Below are positions 34,401-40,995 of a DNA stretch of 64,000 bases, piece by piece. A program made the position numbers and the translations under genes. Positions within the stretch are counted from its first letter, which is position 1. Each line of letters opens with the position of its first letter. The DNA is from Saccharothrix australiensis (GTDB taxonomy: Bacteria; Actinomycetota; Actinomycetes; Mycobacteriales; Pseudonocardiaceae). The DNA is taken from assembly GCF_003634935.1 (NCBI RefSeq), contig NZ_RBXO01000001.1, forward strand, positions 434,001-498,000, in the 5' to 3' direction. Under the pieces are notes generated by a model. The model made no database searches, was not told the DNA's origin, and was given only the letters and a program-made list of their open reading frames with translations.

Positions 34401-34815
34401 CCGGCGGCCCGAGCGGGTCGCCTGGTGCCCCCAGGAGCCGATGCTGGTCTCCACCTCGCTCCGCGACAACCTGCGCGTCGGCGACCCCCGCGCCACGGAC
34501 GCCGAGCTGACCGCCGTGCTGGCCCGCGTCGGGCTGCGGATCGACCTGGACGCGCAGGTCGGCCCGTCGCTGCTGTCCGGCGGCGAGGCGCAGCGGGTGG
34601 CGCTGGCGCGGGCGCTGCTGTTCGACGCCGACGTCCTCCTGCTGGACGAGCCGACCGCCCACCTGGACGAGCCGTCCGCCCGCGACCTGCTCGACCTGGT
34701 CCACTCGCTCGACCGGACCGTCCTGCACATCACCCACCGGCCGGACGAGGCCGCGCGGGCCGACCTGGTGGTGGAGGTGTCCGGCGGGCGCGTGGGGGTC
34801 GGGGCCTACCGTTGA
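31414..34815 (+). CDS. cydCD: fused CydC-CydD ABC transporter
   Basis: One 1133-residue chain contains both half-transporters needed for assembly of cytochrome bd (export of glutathione/cysteine-type thiols in E. coli). Order: TMD1 (about 15-320), Pro/Gly linker (331-365), NBD1 with Walker A APSGAGKST near 428 and signature LSTGERQR, TMD2 (about 595-865), linker (867-940), NBD2 with Walker A GPSGAGKST near 972, signature LLSGGEAQR, Walker B VLLLDEP and ITHR switch. Fusion of cydC and cydD is known in Streptomyces. The first linker is encoded by a 12-base repeat. The gene has its own DevR-box promoter. Confidence 0.94.
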   Translation: MNVPGAPSAKKPGRGPLGALPALSPSARRALALCGGLAALSAGALVWQAVALASALVAGGSLASLAGAVCARAALAWATETVAARAAAGAKEELRAAVLDRALGMGPAWIVARGPAELAVLATKGLDALDAYFTRYLPALVTTAVVPVLVGAWIFATDPTSAVLIAVTLPLIPVFAVLIGRFTAARVAVAASALERLSGRLAELVRALPVLTAFGRAAAQVTAVRAVGERYRKATMGTLRVAFLSALVLEVVASLSVALIAVGVGLRLVSGELTLLTGLVVLILAPECYLPLRAAGAAHHASEDGVEAVRRVAEVPEPGGANPSGSTAPGPVPGTAPGSVPGSVPGSVPGSVPGSAPGSAASARTVGRMTIRRPGVPGGAVAAPADGGVVGVEVRNLRVRRRGGYAPDGVSFLVRPGEVHRLDAPSGAGKSTLFGVLLGFVPPDGGEVVVDRDAIAWVPQRPAFAGRTVADELELTTGRVDLDVLAEVAADALVHRPVAELSTGERQRVAVARALTRVRDGADVLLLDEPTAHLDPATAALVMAAVHRAADRGATVLLATHRVVEHPAGAVTAAPVDRGAGRTSPPRTPRPTARVLAGAALGVAASAAGVALTALAAYLIAKAATQPPILTLSVLVVGVRTCALAKGILRYLERLVSHDAAFRFAEHLRVRLWRGLRPGRAELTRLVDDVDAVRDLVPRVLQPPLVAAGVAAAAVALFAAISPAAGLALGAAVVVGGTLAPLVAVLVERRASTALARGRRQVSEDVLTLLTAAPDLIAFRADRKVRASLARHDAELAGLARRQAFGAGAATGVVHLALGMAVVACTAVAAGVDPLLAPVLGLVPLALAEVLGALPAAAQQWRPLRESYGRIVEQSGTEHPPTQSKQGVPTGSGGAAGSDRRVPVGGPGGSGDARPAAVGARSGTGDHVPDPTTTASDAIVLEGVSVGWPGSAPVLTGVDLRVPSGAEVALVGPSGAGKSTLFALLLGFVEPTAGLVRRPERVAWCPQEPMLVSTSLRDNLRVGDPRATDAELTAVLARVGLRIDLDAQVGPSLLSGGEAQRVALARALLFDADVLLLDEPTAHLDEPSARDLLDLVHSLDRTVLHITHRPDEAARADLVVEVSGGRVGVGAYR
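32407..32490 (+). repeat. 12-base in-frame repeat, seven copies, in the CydCD linker
   Basis: Seven 12-base units of the type GTGCCCGGCTCT / GCGCCGGGTTCC encode a (V/A)-P-G-(S/T) tetrapeptide repeat joining TMD1 to NBD1. The units differ by single bases. The repeat makes a flexible, elastin-like tether at a place where unfused transporters have a short connection. Confidence 0.85.
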
Positions 34816-34820
34816 CGGCT

Positions 34821-35930
34821 GTGGACCCCGCCCTGGTGCTCGCCGCGTCGACCGAGATCACCACCGCCGCGCTGGCCGGCGACGACCCGGACGCCGTGCT
34901 GCCGCTCGTGGTGCGCCGCGCGGGCGAGCTGGCCGAGGCCGACCTGGGCCTCGCGATGCTCACCGGCGACGACGGCGCGCTCACCGTGGAGGCGTCCTCC
35001 GGCGGCGACGACCCGGTGGGCATCGTGCTGTCCGACCGCTCGTCGGCCGCGCGGGCCGCCCGCACCGGCGTCCCGGTGGTGGCCGACGACTTCACGACCG
35101 ACCCCCGCACCGCGCCGTTCGTGCCCAAGCCGCTGCGCGGGTACGGGCCGTTCGCGGTCGCGCCGTTCGGCACCAGGGAGCGCCGCCTCGGCGCGCTGGC
35201 CGTCTACCGGCGCAAGGGCGCGGCCCCGTTCAGCACCGACACCGTGGACGTGCTGACGGCGTTCGCCGCGCAGGCCGGGCTCGCCGTGGTGCTCGCGGAG
35301 GGGTTCACCGCGCGGCAGCGGGTCGCCGTGTACCAGGAGCGGGAGCGGATCGCGCGCGACCTGCACGACGTGATCATCCAGCGGCTCTACGCGACGGGCG
35401 TGCAGCTGGAGCTGCTCGACCGGCGGCTCAAGCTGGACGGGCGGGAGGCCAAGCGGCTGGCGGACGTGGTCGACCAGCTCGACCAGACGATGGCGGACGT
35501 GCGGGCCACCGTCCGGGCGCTGCGCAGCGCCGACCCCGGCCGGCCCGGTGACGCCGACCTGCGGAAGTCGGTGCTCGCCGAGGCGCACACGGCGGGTGAG
35601 CTGCTCGGGTTCGACCCGGAGGTGCGGATCGACGGCGAGCTGCGCCGGGTGCCGCCGGAACTGGCCGACCACGCGCGGGCGGCGTTGCGGGAGGCGTTGT
35701 CGAACGTGGTGCGGCACTCCGGGGCGCGGCACGTCGAGATCGGGGTGGCCGAGGACGCGGAGCGCCTGGTGCTGCGGGTCGCCGACGACGGGTGCGGCAT
35801 CCCGCGCGGGGTGGCGCGGCGCGGGCTGCGGCACCTGGAGGAGCGGGCGCTGGCGGCGGGCGGCGGGTGCGAGGTGGCCTCGTCGCCGCGCACGGGCACC
35901 ACGATCACGTGGCACGTGCCGCTGGGGTGA
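34821..35930 (+). CDS. DevS/DosS-like sensor histidine kinase with a single GAF domain
   Basis: A 369-residue kinase starting just after cydCD (GTG 34821; a TTG at 34812 overlapping the cydCD stop is an alternative). Residues 1-160 are one GAF domain; residues 172-250 are the HisKA_3 dimer domain with H182 in ERERIARDLHDVIIQRLY, nearly the mycobacterial DevS/DosT sequence; a HATPase_c domain follows (REALSNVVRH, ADDGCGIP). DosS has two GAF domains and its first binds haem through histidine. Here that domain is absent, and residues 1-181 contain no histidine and no cysteine. Haem ligation or thiol sensing by the usual route is therefore unlikely. Confidence 0.88.
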   Translation: MDPALVLAASTEITTAALAGDDPDAVLPLVVRRAGELAEADLGLAMLTGDDGALTVEASSGGDDPVGIVLSDRSSAARAARTGVPVVADDFTTDPRTAPFVPKPLRGYGPFAVAPFGTRERRLGALAVYRRKGAAPFSTDTVDVLTAFAAQAGLAVVLAEGFTARQRVAVYQERERIARDLHDVIIQRLYATGVQLELLDRRLKLDGREAKRLADVVDQLDQTMADVRATVRALRSADPGRPGDADLRKSVLAEAHTAGELLGFDPEVRIDGELRRVPPELADHARAALREALSNVVRHSGARHVEIGVAEDAERLVLRVADDGCGIPRGVARRGLRHLEERALAAGGGCEVASSPRTGTTITWHVPLG

Positions 35931-36082
35931 GGCGCTGCGGGCCGGCGCGGTGGCGGCGGGCGTCGGCGGGAAGTCGGCGGACCGGTCGCGGCGGGCGTCG
36001 GCGGCGGGTTCCGGCAGCGGGCACCGACAGCGGGCACCGCCACCGGGCACCGACAGCGGGCCCACGACGGATTCCCGGCCGG

Positions 36083-36706
36083 TCAGCGGGAGCGGCGGGC
36101 GACCCAGGCCGCCGCCTGCGTGCGGCGCTCCATGCCCAACTTCGCGAGCACCGACGTGACGTAGTTCTTGACCGTCTTCTCCGCCAGGAACAGCCGTTCC
36201 GCGATCTGCCGGTTCGTCATGCCCTCGCCGATCAGGTCCAGCACCCGCCGCTCCTGCTCGGTCAACGCGTCCAGCACGTCCGCCTCCGGCGGGCGGCGCA
36301 TCCGGTCCAGCACGCGGGCCGTCGTCTGCGGGTCCAGCAGCGAGCGGCCCGCCGCGACCTCCCGCACCGCCACCACCAGGTCCTGGCCGCGCACCTGCTT
36401 GAGCAGGTAGCCCGACGCGCCCGCCATGATCGCCCCGACCAGCGCCTCCTCGTCGTCGAACGCGGTCAGCACCAGGCACCGGACGCCGAAGTCCCGCAAC
36501 CGGCGGCACAGCTCGACACCCGTGCCGTCGGGCAGTCGGACGTCCACCACCGCCACGTCGGGCCTCATGGCGGACGCGCGGACGTACGCCTCGTCCACCC
36601 CGCCCGCCTCGGCGACCACGGTGATGTCGTCCTCGTCGTCCAGCAGTTCACGCAGTCCCCTGCGGACCACCTCGTGGTCGTCGACCAGCAACACGCGCAC
36701 GGGCAC
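36083..36706 (-). CDS. DevR/DosR-like response regulator
   Basis: A 207-residue NarL/LuxR-type regulator. Start GTG 36706 gives VPVRVLLVDDHEVVRRGL; the longer frame to 36844 has no support. Receiver aspartates D9-D10 and phospho-acceptor D55 are present. The C-terminal helix-turn-helix AERLFLAEKTVKNYVTSVL and AKLGMERRTQAA match M. tuberculosis DevR almost exactly, including the DNA-contacting Lys and Asn. It converges on the kinase gene, separated by 152 bases of repeat-rich DNA. The GGGAC-N4-GTCCC boxes before cydA and cydCD are the expected targets. Confidence 0.9.
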   Translation of the reverse strand: MPVRVLLVDDHEVVRRGLRELLDDEDDITVVAEAGGVDEAYVRASAMRPDVAVVDVRLPDGTGVELCRRLRDFGVRCLVLTAFDDEEALVGAIMAGASGYLLKQVRGQDLVVAVREVAAGRSLLDPQTTARVLDRMRRPPEADVLDALTEQERRVLDLIGEGMTNRQIAERLFLAEKTVKNYVTSVLAKLGMERRTQAAAWVARRSR

Positions 36707-36758
36707 GAACCAACCATAGGTCGAATGCCGGTACCGGCCGCACTCGGACGCCAAGACA

Positions 36759-37250
36759 GTGCAAGACATGCTCGTACGCGTGATCGAGGAAGCCGACCGG
36801 ATCGTCGTGGGCCGCCTGGTGCTGGAATTATGGGGCGCGCACACCGCCGTGGCCCACGGACAGGTGTTCTTCCCCGCCAGCCTGCCCGGCTTCCTGGTGG
36901 AACACCAAGACCAGATCGTCGGGCTGCTGACCTACGCCGCCTCGGACGGGCTGCTGGAGATCGTCACCATCGACGCCCTGCGAAGAGGGCGGGGCGTGGG
37001 CAGCTCGCTGGTGGACGCGGCCGTGCAGCGCGCCCGCCAGCTCGGCTGCTCCCGCATCCGGCTCACCACCACCAACGACAACCTCGACGCGTTGCGCTTC
37101 TACCAGCGGCGCGGGTTCCGGCTCACCGCGTTGCGGCCGGACGCGGTGCGCGAGTCGCGCAGGCTCAAGCCCGAGATCCCCTCGGTTGGGGATTACGGCA
37201 TCCCCATCACGGATGAGCTGGACCTGGAACGATGGATCGCGCCGAGGTAG
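36759..37250 (+). CDS. GNAT-family N-acetyltransferase
   Basis: A 160-163 residue acetyltransferase (GTG 36759 or ATG 36768). The GNAT core is visible: a strand-turn-strand ending VEHQDQIVGLLTYAA, the acetyl-CoA pyrophosphate loop RRGRGVGSSLV at about residues 75-85, and IRLTTTNDNLDALRFYQRRGF, the classic motif B. Substrate unknown; the C-terminal KPEIPSVGDYGIPITDELDLE resembles small-molecule N-acetyltransferases. Divergent from the DevR-like gene across about 50 bases. Confidence 0.85.
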   Translation: MQDMLVRVIEEADRIVVGRLVLELWGAHTAVAHGQVFFPASLPGFLVEHQDQIVGLLTYAASDGLLEIVTIDALRRGRGVGSSLVDAAVQRARQLGCSRIRLTTTNDNLDALRFYQRRGFRLTALRPDAVRESRRLKPEIPSVGDYGIPITDELDLERWIAPR

Positions 37251-37391
37251 TTGTCCACAGCTGCTGCGCAGGTTGTCCACAGGGTTGTGCACAGCTCGTG
37301 TGACCTTGGTAACGCTGTTTCACCTGCTGGTCCGGCCCTGGTCGGTGTTGCCTCGACGGCTCGTTGTCCACAGCCGCCGGAGTAGTCCACA
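37251..37391 (+). promoter_or_regulatory. cluster of five DnaA-box-like sites
   Basis: TTGTCCACA occurs exactly at 37251-37259, 37273-37281 and 37364-37372; single-mismatch sites are TTGTGCACA at 37285-37293 and TAGTCCACA at 37383-37391. All point the same way. The cluster fills the 198-base space between the convergent GNAT and macro-domain genes, so it is not a promoter for either. With the cluster at 4993 it suggests DnaA titration or control DNA near the origin. Confidence 0.6.
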
Positions 37392-37448
37392 ACGCCGGCG
37401 CGCCCACCCCGCCGACACCGGGTGCCGGCGCACCGGCGGCCGGTCGCG

Positions 37449-38060
37449 TCACCGGCTGGACAGCGAGCTGAACACCTCGTCCCAGGCGGCTGCGACCTGA
37501 CGCGCGCACGTACCCGGCGCGACACCGCCGACCCCCGTGCCCAGGCCGGGCATGGCGATCGTCCGGACCACCCGCCGCACCGGGCGACCGTCGTCCAGCC
37601 TGCCGTCCCGCCACAGCCGCAGCACGGCACGCGCCGCCAGATACGGGTGCACGGTGTCCGACGGCAGGTGCTCGGCGGGCGTGCGCATGGTCGGCGCGCT
37701 GATCAGCCAGGGCGGCTCGACCTCGCCGGTGGGCACCACCAGCGCCTCGCCGACCGGCAGCTCGCCGCCGTGCAGCGCCAGGATCGCGCTGCGCACGTGC
37801 GCCTCGACGTTGGGGAACGCGCGGGCGTACACGGCGTCGATCCCGCCGCGCATCGAACCCGAGGAATTCGCCGGGCTCACGACGGCGTCGGCCACGATGT
37901 CGAGCACCGAACCCCGGTGCACCTCGACACCGTCCCGGCCGTCGGCGACACCCGACCACGCTGTCGCGAGCGGCTCGTCGACAGCGCAGAGCACCAGACG
38001 GGGCACAGCTGCCGGAGCGTTGATCTCACCCTCCGTATCGGCGGACACGCCCGCAAGCAT
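37449..38060 (-). CDS. macro-domain protein
   Basis: A roughly 203-residue protein (start ATG 38060, or GTG 38048). The macro-domain signature VEVHRGSVLDIVADAVVSPAN is followed by a glycine-rich loop GSMRGGIDAVYARAF and a C-terminal TIAMPGLGTGVGGV phosphate-binding loop. Macro domains bind or hydrolyse ADP-ribose and related nucleotides; this member looks most like single-domain ADP-ribose-1''-phosphate-type proteins. No partner ADP-ribosyltransferase is adjacent. Divergent from pheA. Confidence 0.82.
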   Translation of the reverse strand: MLAGVSADTEGEINAPAAVPRLVLCAVDEPLATAWSGVADGRDGVEVHRGSVLDIVADAVVSPANSSGSMRGGIDAVYARAFPNVEAHVRSAILALHGGELPVGEALVVPTGEVEPPWLISAPTMRTPAEHLPSDTVHPYLAARAVLRLWRDGRLDDGRPVRRVVRTIAMPGLGTGVGGVAPGTCARQVAAAWDEVFSSLSSR

Positions 38061-38163
38061 TCCAGGACACAGGGGTCCGGTGGAACGGGGGCGGGCACCG
38101 CCGCACCGGGTGATCCTCGCCTCAGCGACGGTCACGCGGAGGTGTGCTCGTATCGTTGCGACC

Positions 38164-39054
38164 GTGCTCGCCTACTTCGGACCGCAGGGAACGTTCACGG
38201 AGCAGGCCGCGCGCGCCTTCTCCGCCACCGGGGACCTCGCCCCGTACGACACGGTGCCCGCCACCCTGGCCGCGACCAGGCGCGGCGAGACCGACGCCTC
38301 GTGCGTGCCGGTGGAGAACTCCGTCGAGGGCGCGGTGCCCGCCACGATGGACGCGCTGACCGAGGGCGCGCCGCTGGTCGCGGTCGCCGAGACGGTGCTC
38401 GCGGTGCGGTTCAGCGTGCTCGTGCGGCCCGGCGTGACCGACCCGAAGACCGTCGCCAGCCACCCGCACGCGCTCGCCCAGGTGCGGCACTGGCTCGCCG
38501 CGAACCTGCCGTCCGCGACCGCCGTCGCCACCACCTCGACCGCCGCCGCGGCCCGGTCCGTGCTGGCGGGCGAGTTCGACGCGGCCGTGAGCGCGCCCGT
38601 GGCCGTCCGGCACTACCCGCTGGAGGTGCTGGCGGACGACGTGGCCGACGTGCGCGACGCGAAGACCCGCTTCCTGCTGCTGCGCAGGCCCGGACCGCTG
38701 CCCGAGCCCACCGGGCACGACCGGACGTCCGTCGTGGTGACCGCCACCGACAAGGTGGGGGCGCTGTCGGAGCTGCTGGCCGAACTGGCGCTGCGGCGGA
38801 TCAACCTGACCCGCATCGAGTCGCGCCCCACCAAGGGCAGGCTCGGCGAGTACCGGTTCTACATCGACCTGGACGGGCACGTCGCGGAGCCCCGCGTGGG
38901 CGACGCGCTGGCGGCGCTGCGCAGGCACTGCCCGGACACCCGCTTCCTGGGCTCGTACCCGAAGGCCGCGGCGGGCGGCGCGCGGGTGGACGACGAGGAG
39001 TTCGTGGCCGCCGCCGAGTGGCTGGCGTCGGTGCGGGAGGGGCGGGGCGCGTGA
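38164..39054 (+). CDS. pheA: prephenate dehydratase
   Basis: Converts prephenate to phenylpyruvate for phenylalanine synthesis. A 296-residue monofunctional enzyme with N-terminal FGPQGTFTEQAA, ligand-binding PVENSVEGAV, catalytic DAKTRF, and C-terminal ACT domain carrying the ESRP phenylalanine-binding motif (about residues 195-270). A TATCGT -10 (38151-38156) is eight bases before the GTG, so the transcript is probably leaderless. Its stop overlaps the next gene's GTG. Same order (pheA then phosphoglycerate-mutase-like) as M. tuberculosis Rv3838c-Rv3837c. Confidence 0.95.
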   Translation: MLAYFGPQGTFTEQAARAFSATGDLAPYDTVPATLAATRRGETDASCVPVENSVEGAVPATMDALTEGAPLVAVAETVLAVRFSVLVRPGVTDPKTVASHPHALAQVRHWLAANLPSATAVATTSTAAAARSVLAGEFDAAVSAPVAVRHYPLEVLADDVADVRDAKTRFLLLRRPGPLPEPTGHDRTSVVVTATDKVGALSELLAELALRRINLTRIESRPTKGRLGEYRFYIDLDGHVAEPRVGDALAALRRHCPDTRFLGSYPKAAAGGARVDDEEFVAAAEWLASVREGRGA

Positions 39055-39665
39055 AGCTGATCCTGGTGCGGCACGGCGAGACGGCGTCGAACCTCAGGAT
39101 GGCGCTCGACTCGCGCCCGCCGGGCCCGCCGCTGACGGACGCGGGCGTGGCGCAGGCGGCGGCGCTGGCGGAGTCGCTGGCCGCCACCGAGCGGGTCACC
39201 GCGGTGTACGCGAGCACGGCCGTCCGGGCGCGGCAGACCGCCGAACCGGTCGCCGCCGCGTTCGGGCTCGACGTCGAGGTGCTCGACGGCGTGCACGAGA
39301 TCTTCTGCGGCGACCTGGAGGGCAGGCACGACCGGGAGGCGTTCGAGGTCTTCCTCGCGGCGGCGCGGTCGTGGGCTCAGGGCGACCTGGACGTGGCGAT
39401 CCCCGGCGGCGAGAGCGGGCGGCAGGTGATCGACCGGTTCGTGGCGGCGGTGGACAAGGTGGCCGCGCGCCACGCCGCGGGCGACACGGTCGTGCTGGTC
39501 AGCCACGGCGGCTCGCTGCGGATGGCGGCGCTGGCGCTGGCGACGAACGCGCGGCCGGCGTTCGCCGAGGCGGGCCTGCTGCCGAACACGGGGAGCGTGG
39601 TGCTGGAGGACGCCGGCGACGGCTGGGTGTGCACGTCGTGGACGGGGGTCGACCCGCTCGCCTGA
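39051..39665 (+). CDS. histidine phosphatase / phosphoglycerate-mutase-like protein
   Basis: A 204-residue member of the histidine phosphatase superfamily, overlapping pheA by four bases. Catalytic H8 lies in LVRHGETASN; the later SHGGSLR supplies the second histidine, and YASTAVRARQTAEPV the conserved arginine. Similar proteins (Rv3837c type) are phosphatases rather than true mutases; the substrate is not known. Coupling to pheA is conserved in actinobacteria, hinting at a role linked to aromatic or central carbon metabolites. Confidence 0.87.
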   Translation: MKLILVRHGETASNLRMALDSRPPGPPLTDAGVAQAAALAESLAATERVTAVYASTAVRARQTAEPVAAAFGLDVEVLDGVHEIFCGDLEGRHDREAFEVFLAAARSWAQGDLDVAIPGGESGRQVIDRFVAAVDKVAARHAAGDTVVLVSHGGSLRMAALALATNARPAFAEAGLLPNTGSVVLEDAGDGWVCTSWTGVDPLA

Positions 39666-39727
39666 GCGGTCGCGGGGTGCCGGGGGCATCCCGCGTTCCC
39701 GCGCGTCGAGCGGGCCCGGCCCTGTCG

Positions 39728-40420
39728 CTAGTGGTTGGACGGCGGCACCTCGACCTGCGACTTCGGATTCTCCTCAAGTGCCGCGCGAGTTCCGAGCGAC
39801 AATTCTTCGAGGATCGTGTCGGGGCTCTTCAGGAGGTGCGGGTTCCGGTTGATCAGCGCTGCCTGGTCGGGGGTCAGCACCTGGACCATCACCACGCCCC
39901 GGCTCTTGACCACGAGGATGGAGCTGAGCCGGATGACCGCGCCCTCGGTGTTGTCGAGCGCGCTTATCAAGTTCGAGACGGCATTCGCTTCGCGCTCGTC
40001 GTTCTGCGCGCGCGCCCCGTCGATGTAGTGGAGGCGGGCTGCCTCTTCGAGCTGGCCGGCCAGTTTTTCGAGTTTGGGCAGCACCGATTTCTGCCCGCGG
40101 ATCCGGAACCGCCGGAACCACGAGCCCGTCTCCACCGGGCCGTCGGCGCGGAACTTCAGGCCGAGGCCGTTGACCAGCTTCCGGACCGCGCCCAGCACGG
40201 CCGTGGGGTCGTCCGACGTGGTGTACACGGACGCGACCACCGTGGCGTCGCCGTGCGCGCCCGGGAAGCGCGTGTCGGTGGCCGACCTCCCCCCGCCGCC
40301 GGCGTACCCGTAATCCGGTAGTCCCGACCCGGTGGTCAGGGTGGACGACCGCTCTTTGAGCCGCCGCCTGGGGCGCCCGCCCAGGCCGTTCGGGTTGCCC
40401 CTGTTCCTGCGCAACGGCAT
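39728..40420 (-). CDS. conserved protein of unknown function
   Basis: A 230-residue protein. ATG 40420 follows GGGAGGCGAG. The basic, disordered N-terminus (PLRRNRGNPNGLGGRPRRR) precedes an alpha/beta domain: DATVVASVYTTSDDPTAVLGAVRKLV, then a long amphipathic helix (SVLPKLEKLAGQLEEAARL), SSILVVKSRGVVMVQVLT, and an Asn/Pro-rich tail. It resembles effector-associated or nucleotide-independent accessory domains in its ATVVASVYT start, but I cannot name a family. It stands between the phosphatase gene and the metallopeptidase gene on the opposite strand to pheA. Confidence 0.6.
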   Translation of the reverse strand: MPLRRNRGNPNGLGGRPRRRLKERSSTLTTGSGLPDYGYAGGGGRSATDTRFPGAHGDATVVASVYTTSDDPTAVLGAVRKLVNGLGLKFRADGPVETGSWFRRFRIRGQKSVLPKLEKLAGQLEEAARLHYIDGARAQNDEREANAVSNLISALDNTEGAVIRLSSILVVKSRGVVMVQVLTPDQAALINRNPHLLKSPDTILEELSLGTRAALEENPKSQVEVPPSNH

Positions 40421-40635
40421 CTCGCCTCCCCGGGGTGTGTCGAGAACGTAGCGGCGGTCGGAATGCGCGTAAATAGGTCGAACGGGTGGTCGGAAATCGC
40501 CGCGGAACCCATTCGACATCGGTTTCCCGGCCCGTTCGGGTTAATCCGCGGCGTGCGCGGCGGGGGAGGGCCTACCATGCGCGGGCGACGAACGTGCGGC
40601 GGTGTTCGCCGGGGCCGGTCCGAAGTGACCGCCGG

Positions 40636-40995
40636 TCAGCCCCAGCCCAGTTCGTGCAGCTTGTCGTCGTCGATGCCGAAGTGGTGCGCGATCTCGTGGA
40701 TGACCGTGATCGCGACCTCTTCCACCACGTCGTCCTCGGTGTCGCAGATGTCCAGGATCGCCTCCCGGTAGATCGTCACCCGGTCGGGCAGCACCCCGCC
40801 GTAGTCCGACGTCCGCCTGGTCAGCGCGATCCCGTGGTAGAGCCCCAGGAGGTCCGGTTCCTCCGGGTGGCGGTCCTCGACCAGCACCACCACGTTGTTC
40901 ATCGCCGCCGCGAACTCCGGCGGGACCAGGTCCAGCGCCTCGCCGACCAGCTCCTCGAACCGCTGCCTCGTCATCTCCGCCGGCACGCGCGTCAC
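40636..40995 (-). CDS. zincin-like metallopeptidase (Rv3836-like)
   Basis: A 119-residue PF06262-type zincin. The HEIAHHFGID zinc motif sits close to the C-terminus, as expected for this minimal family. The start GTG 40995 overlaps the stop of the upstream septum-formation gene (GTGA); ATG 40974 is an alternative. Members occur next to Rv3835-like membrane proteins across actinobacteria. Protease activity has not been established to my knowledge. Confidence 0.88.
   Translation of the reverse strand: MTRVPAEMTRQRFEELVGEALDLVPPEFAAAMNNVVVLVEDRHPEEPDLLGLYHGIALTRRTSDYGGVLPDRVTIYREAILDICDTEDDVVEEVAITVIHEIAHHFGIDDDKLHELGWG

Noticed and set aside
35931-36082. Possible small RNA or CRISPR-like repeats between kinase and regulator genes
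   Set aside because: The repeats (GCACCGACAGCGGGC type) are short, irregular and without spacers; most likely GC-rich slippage.
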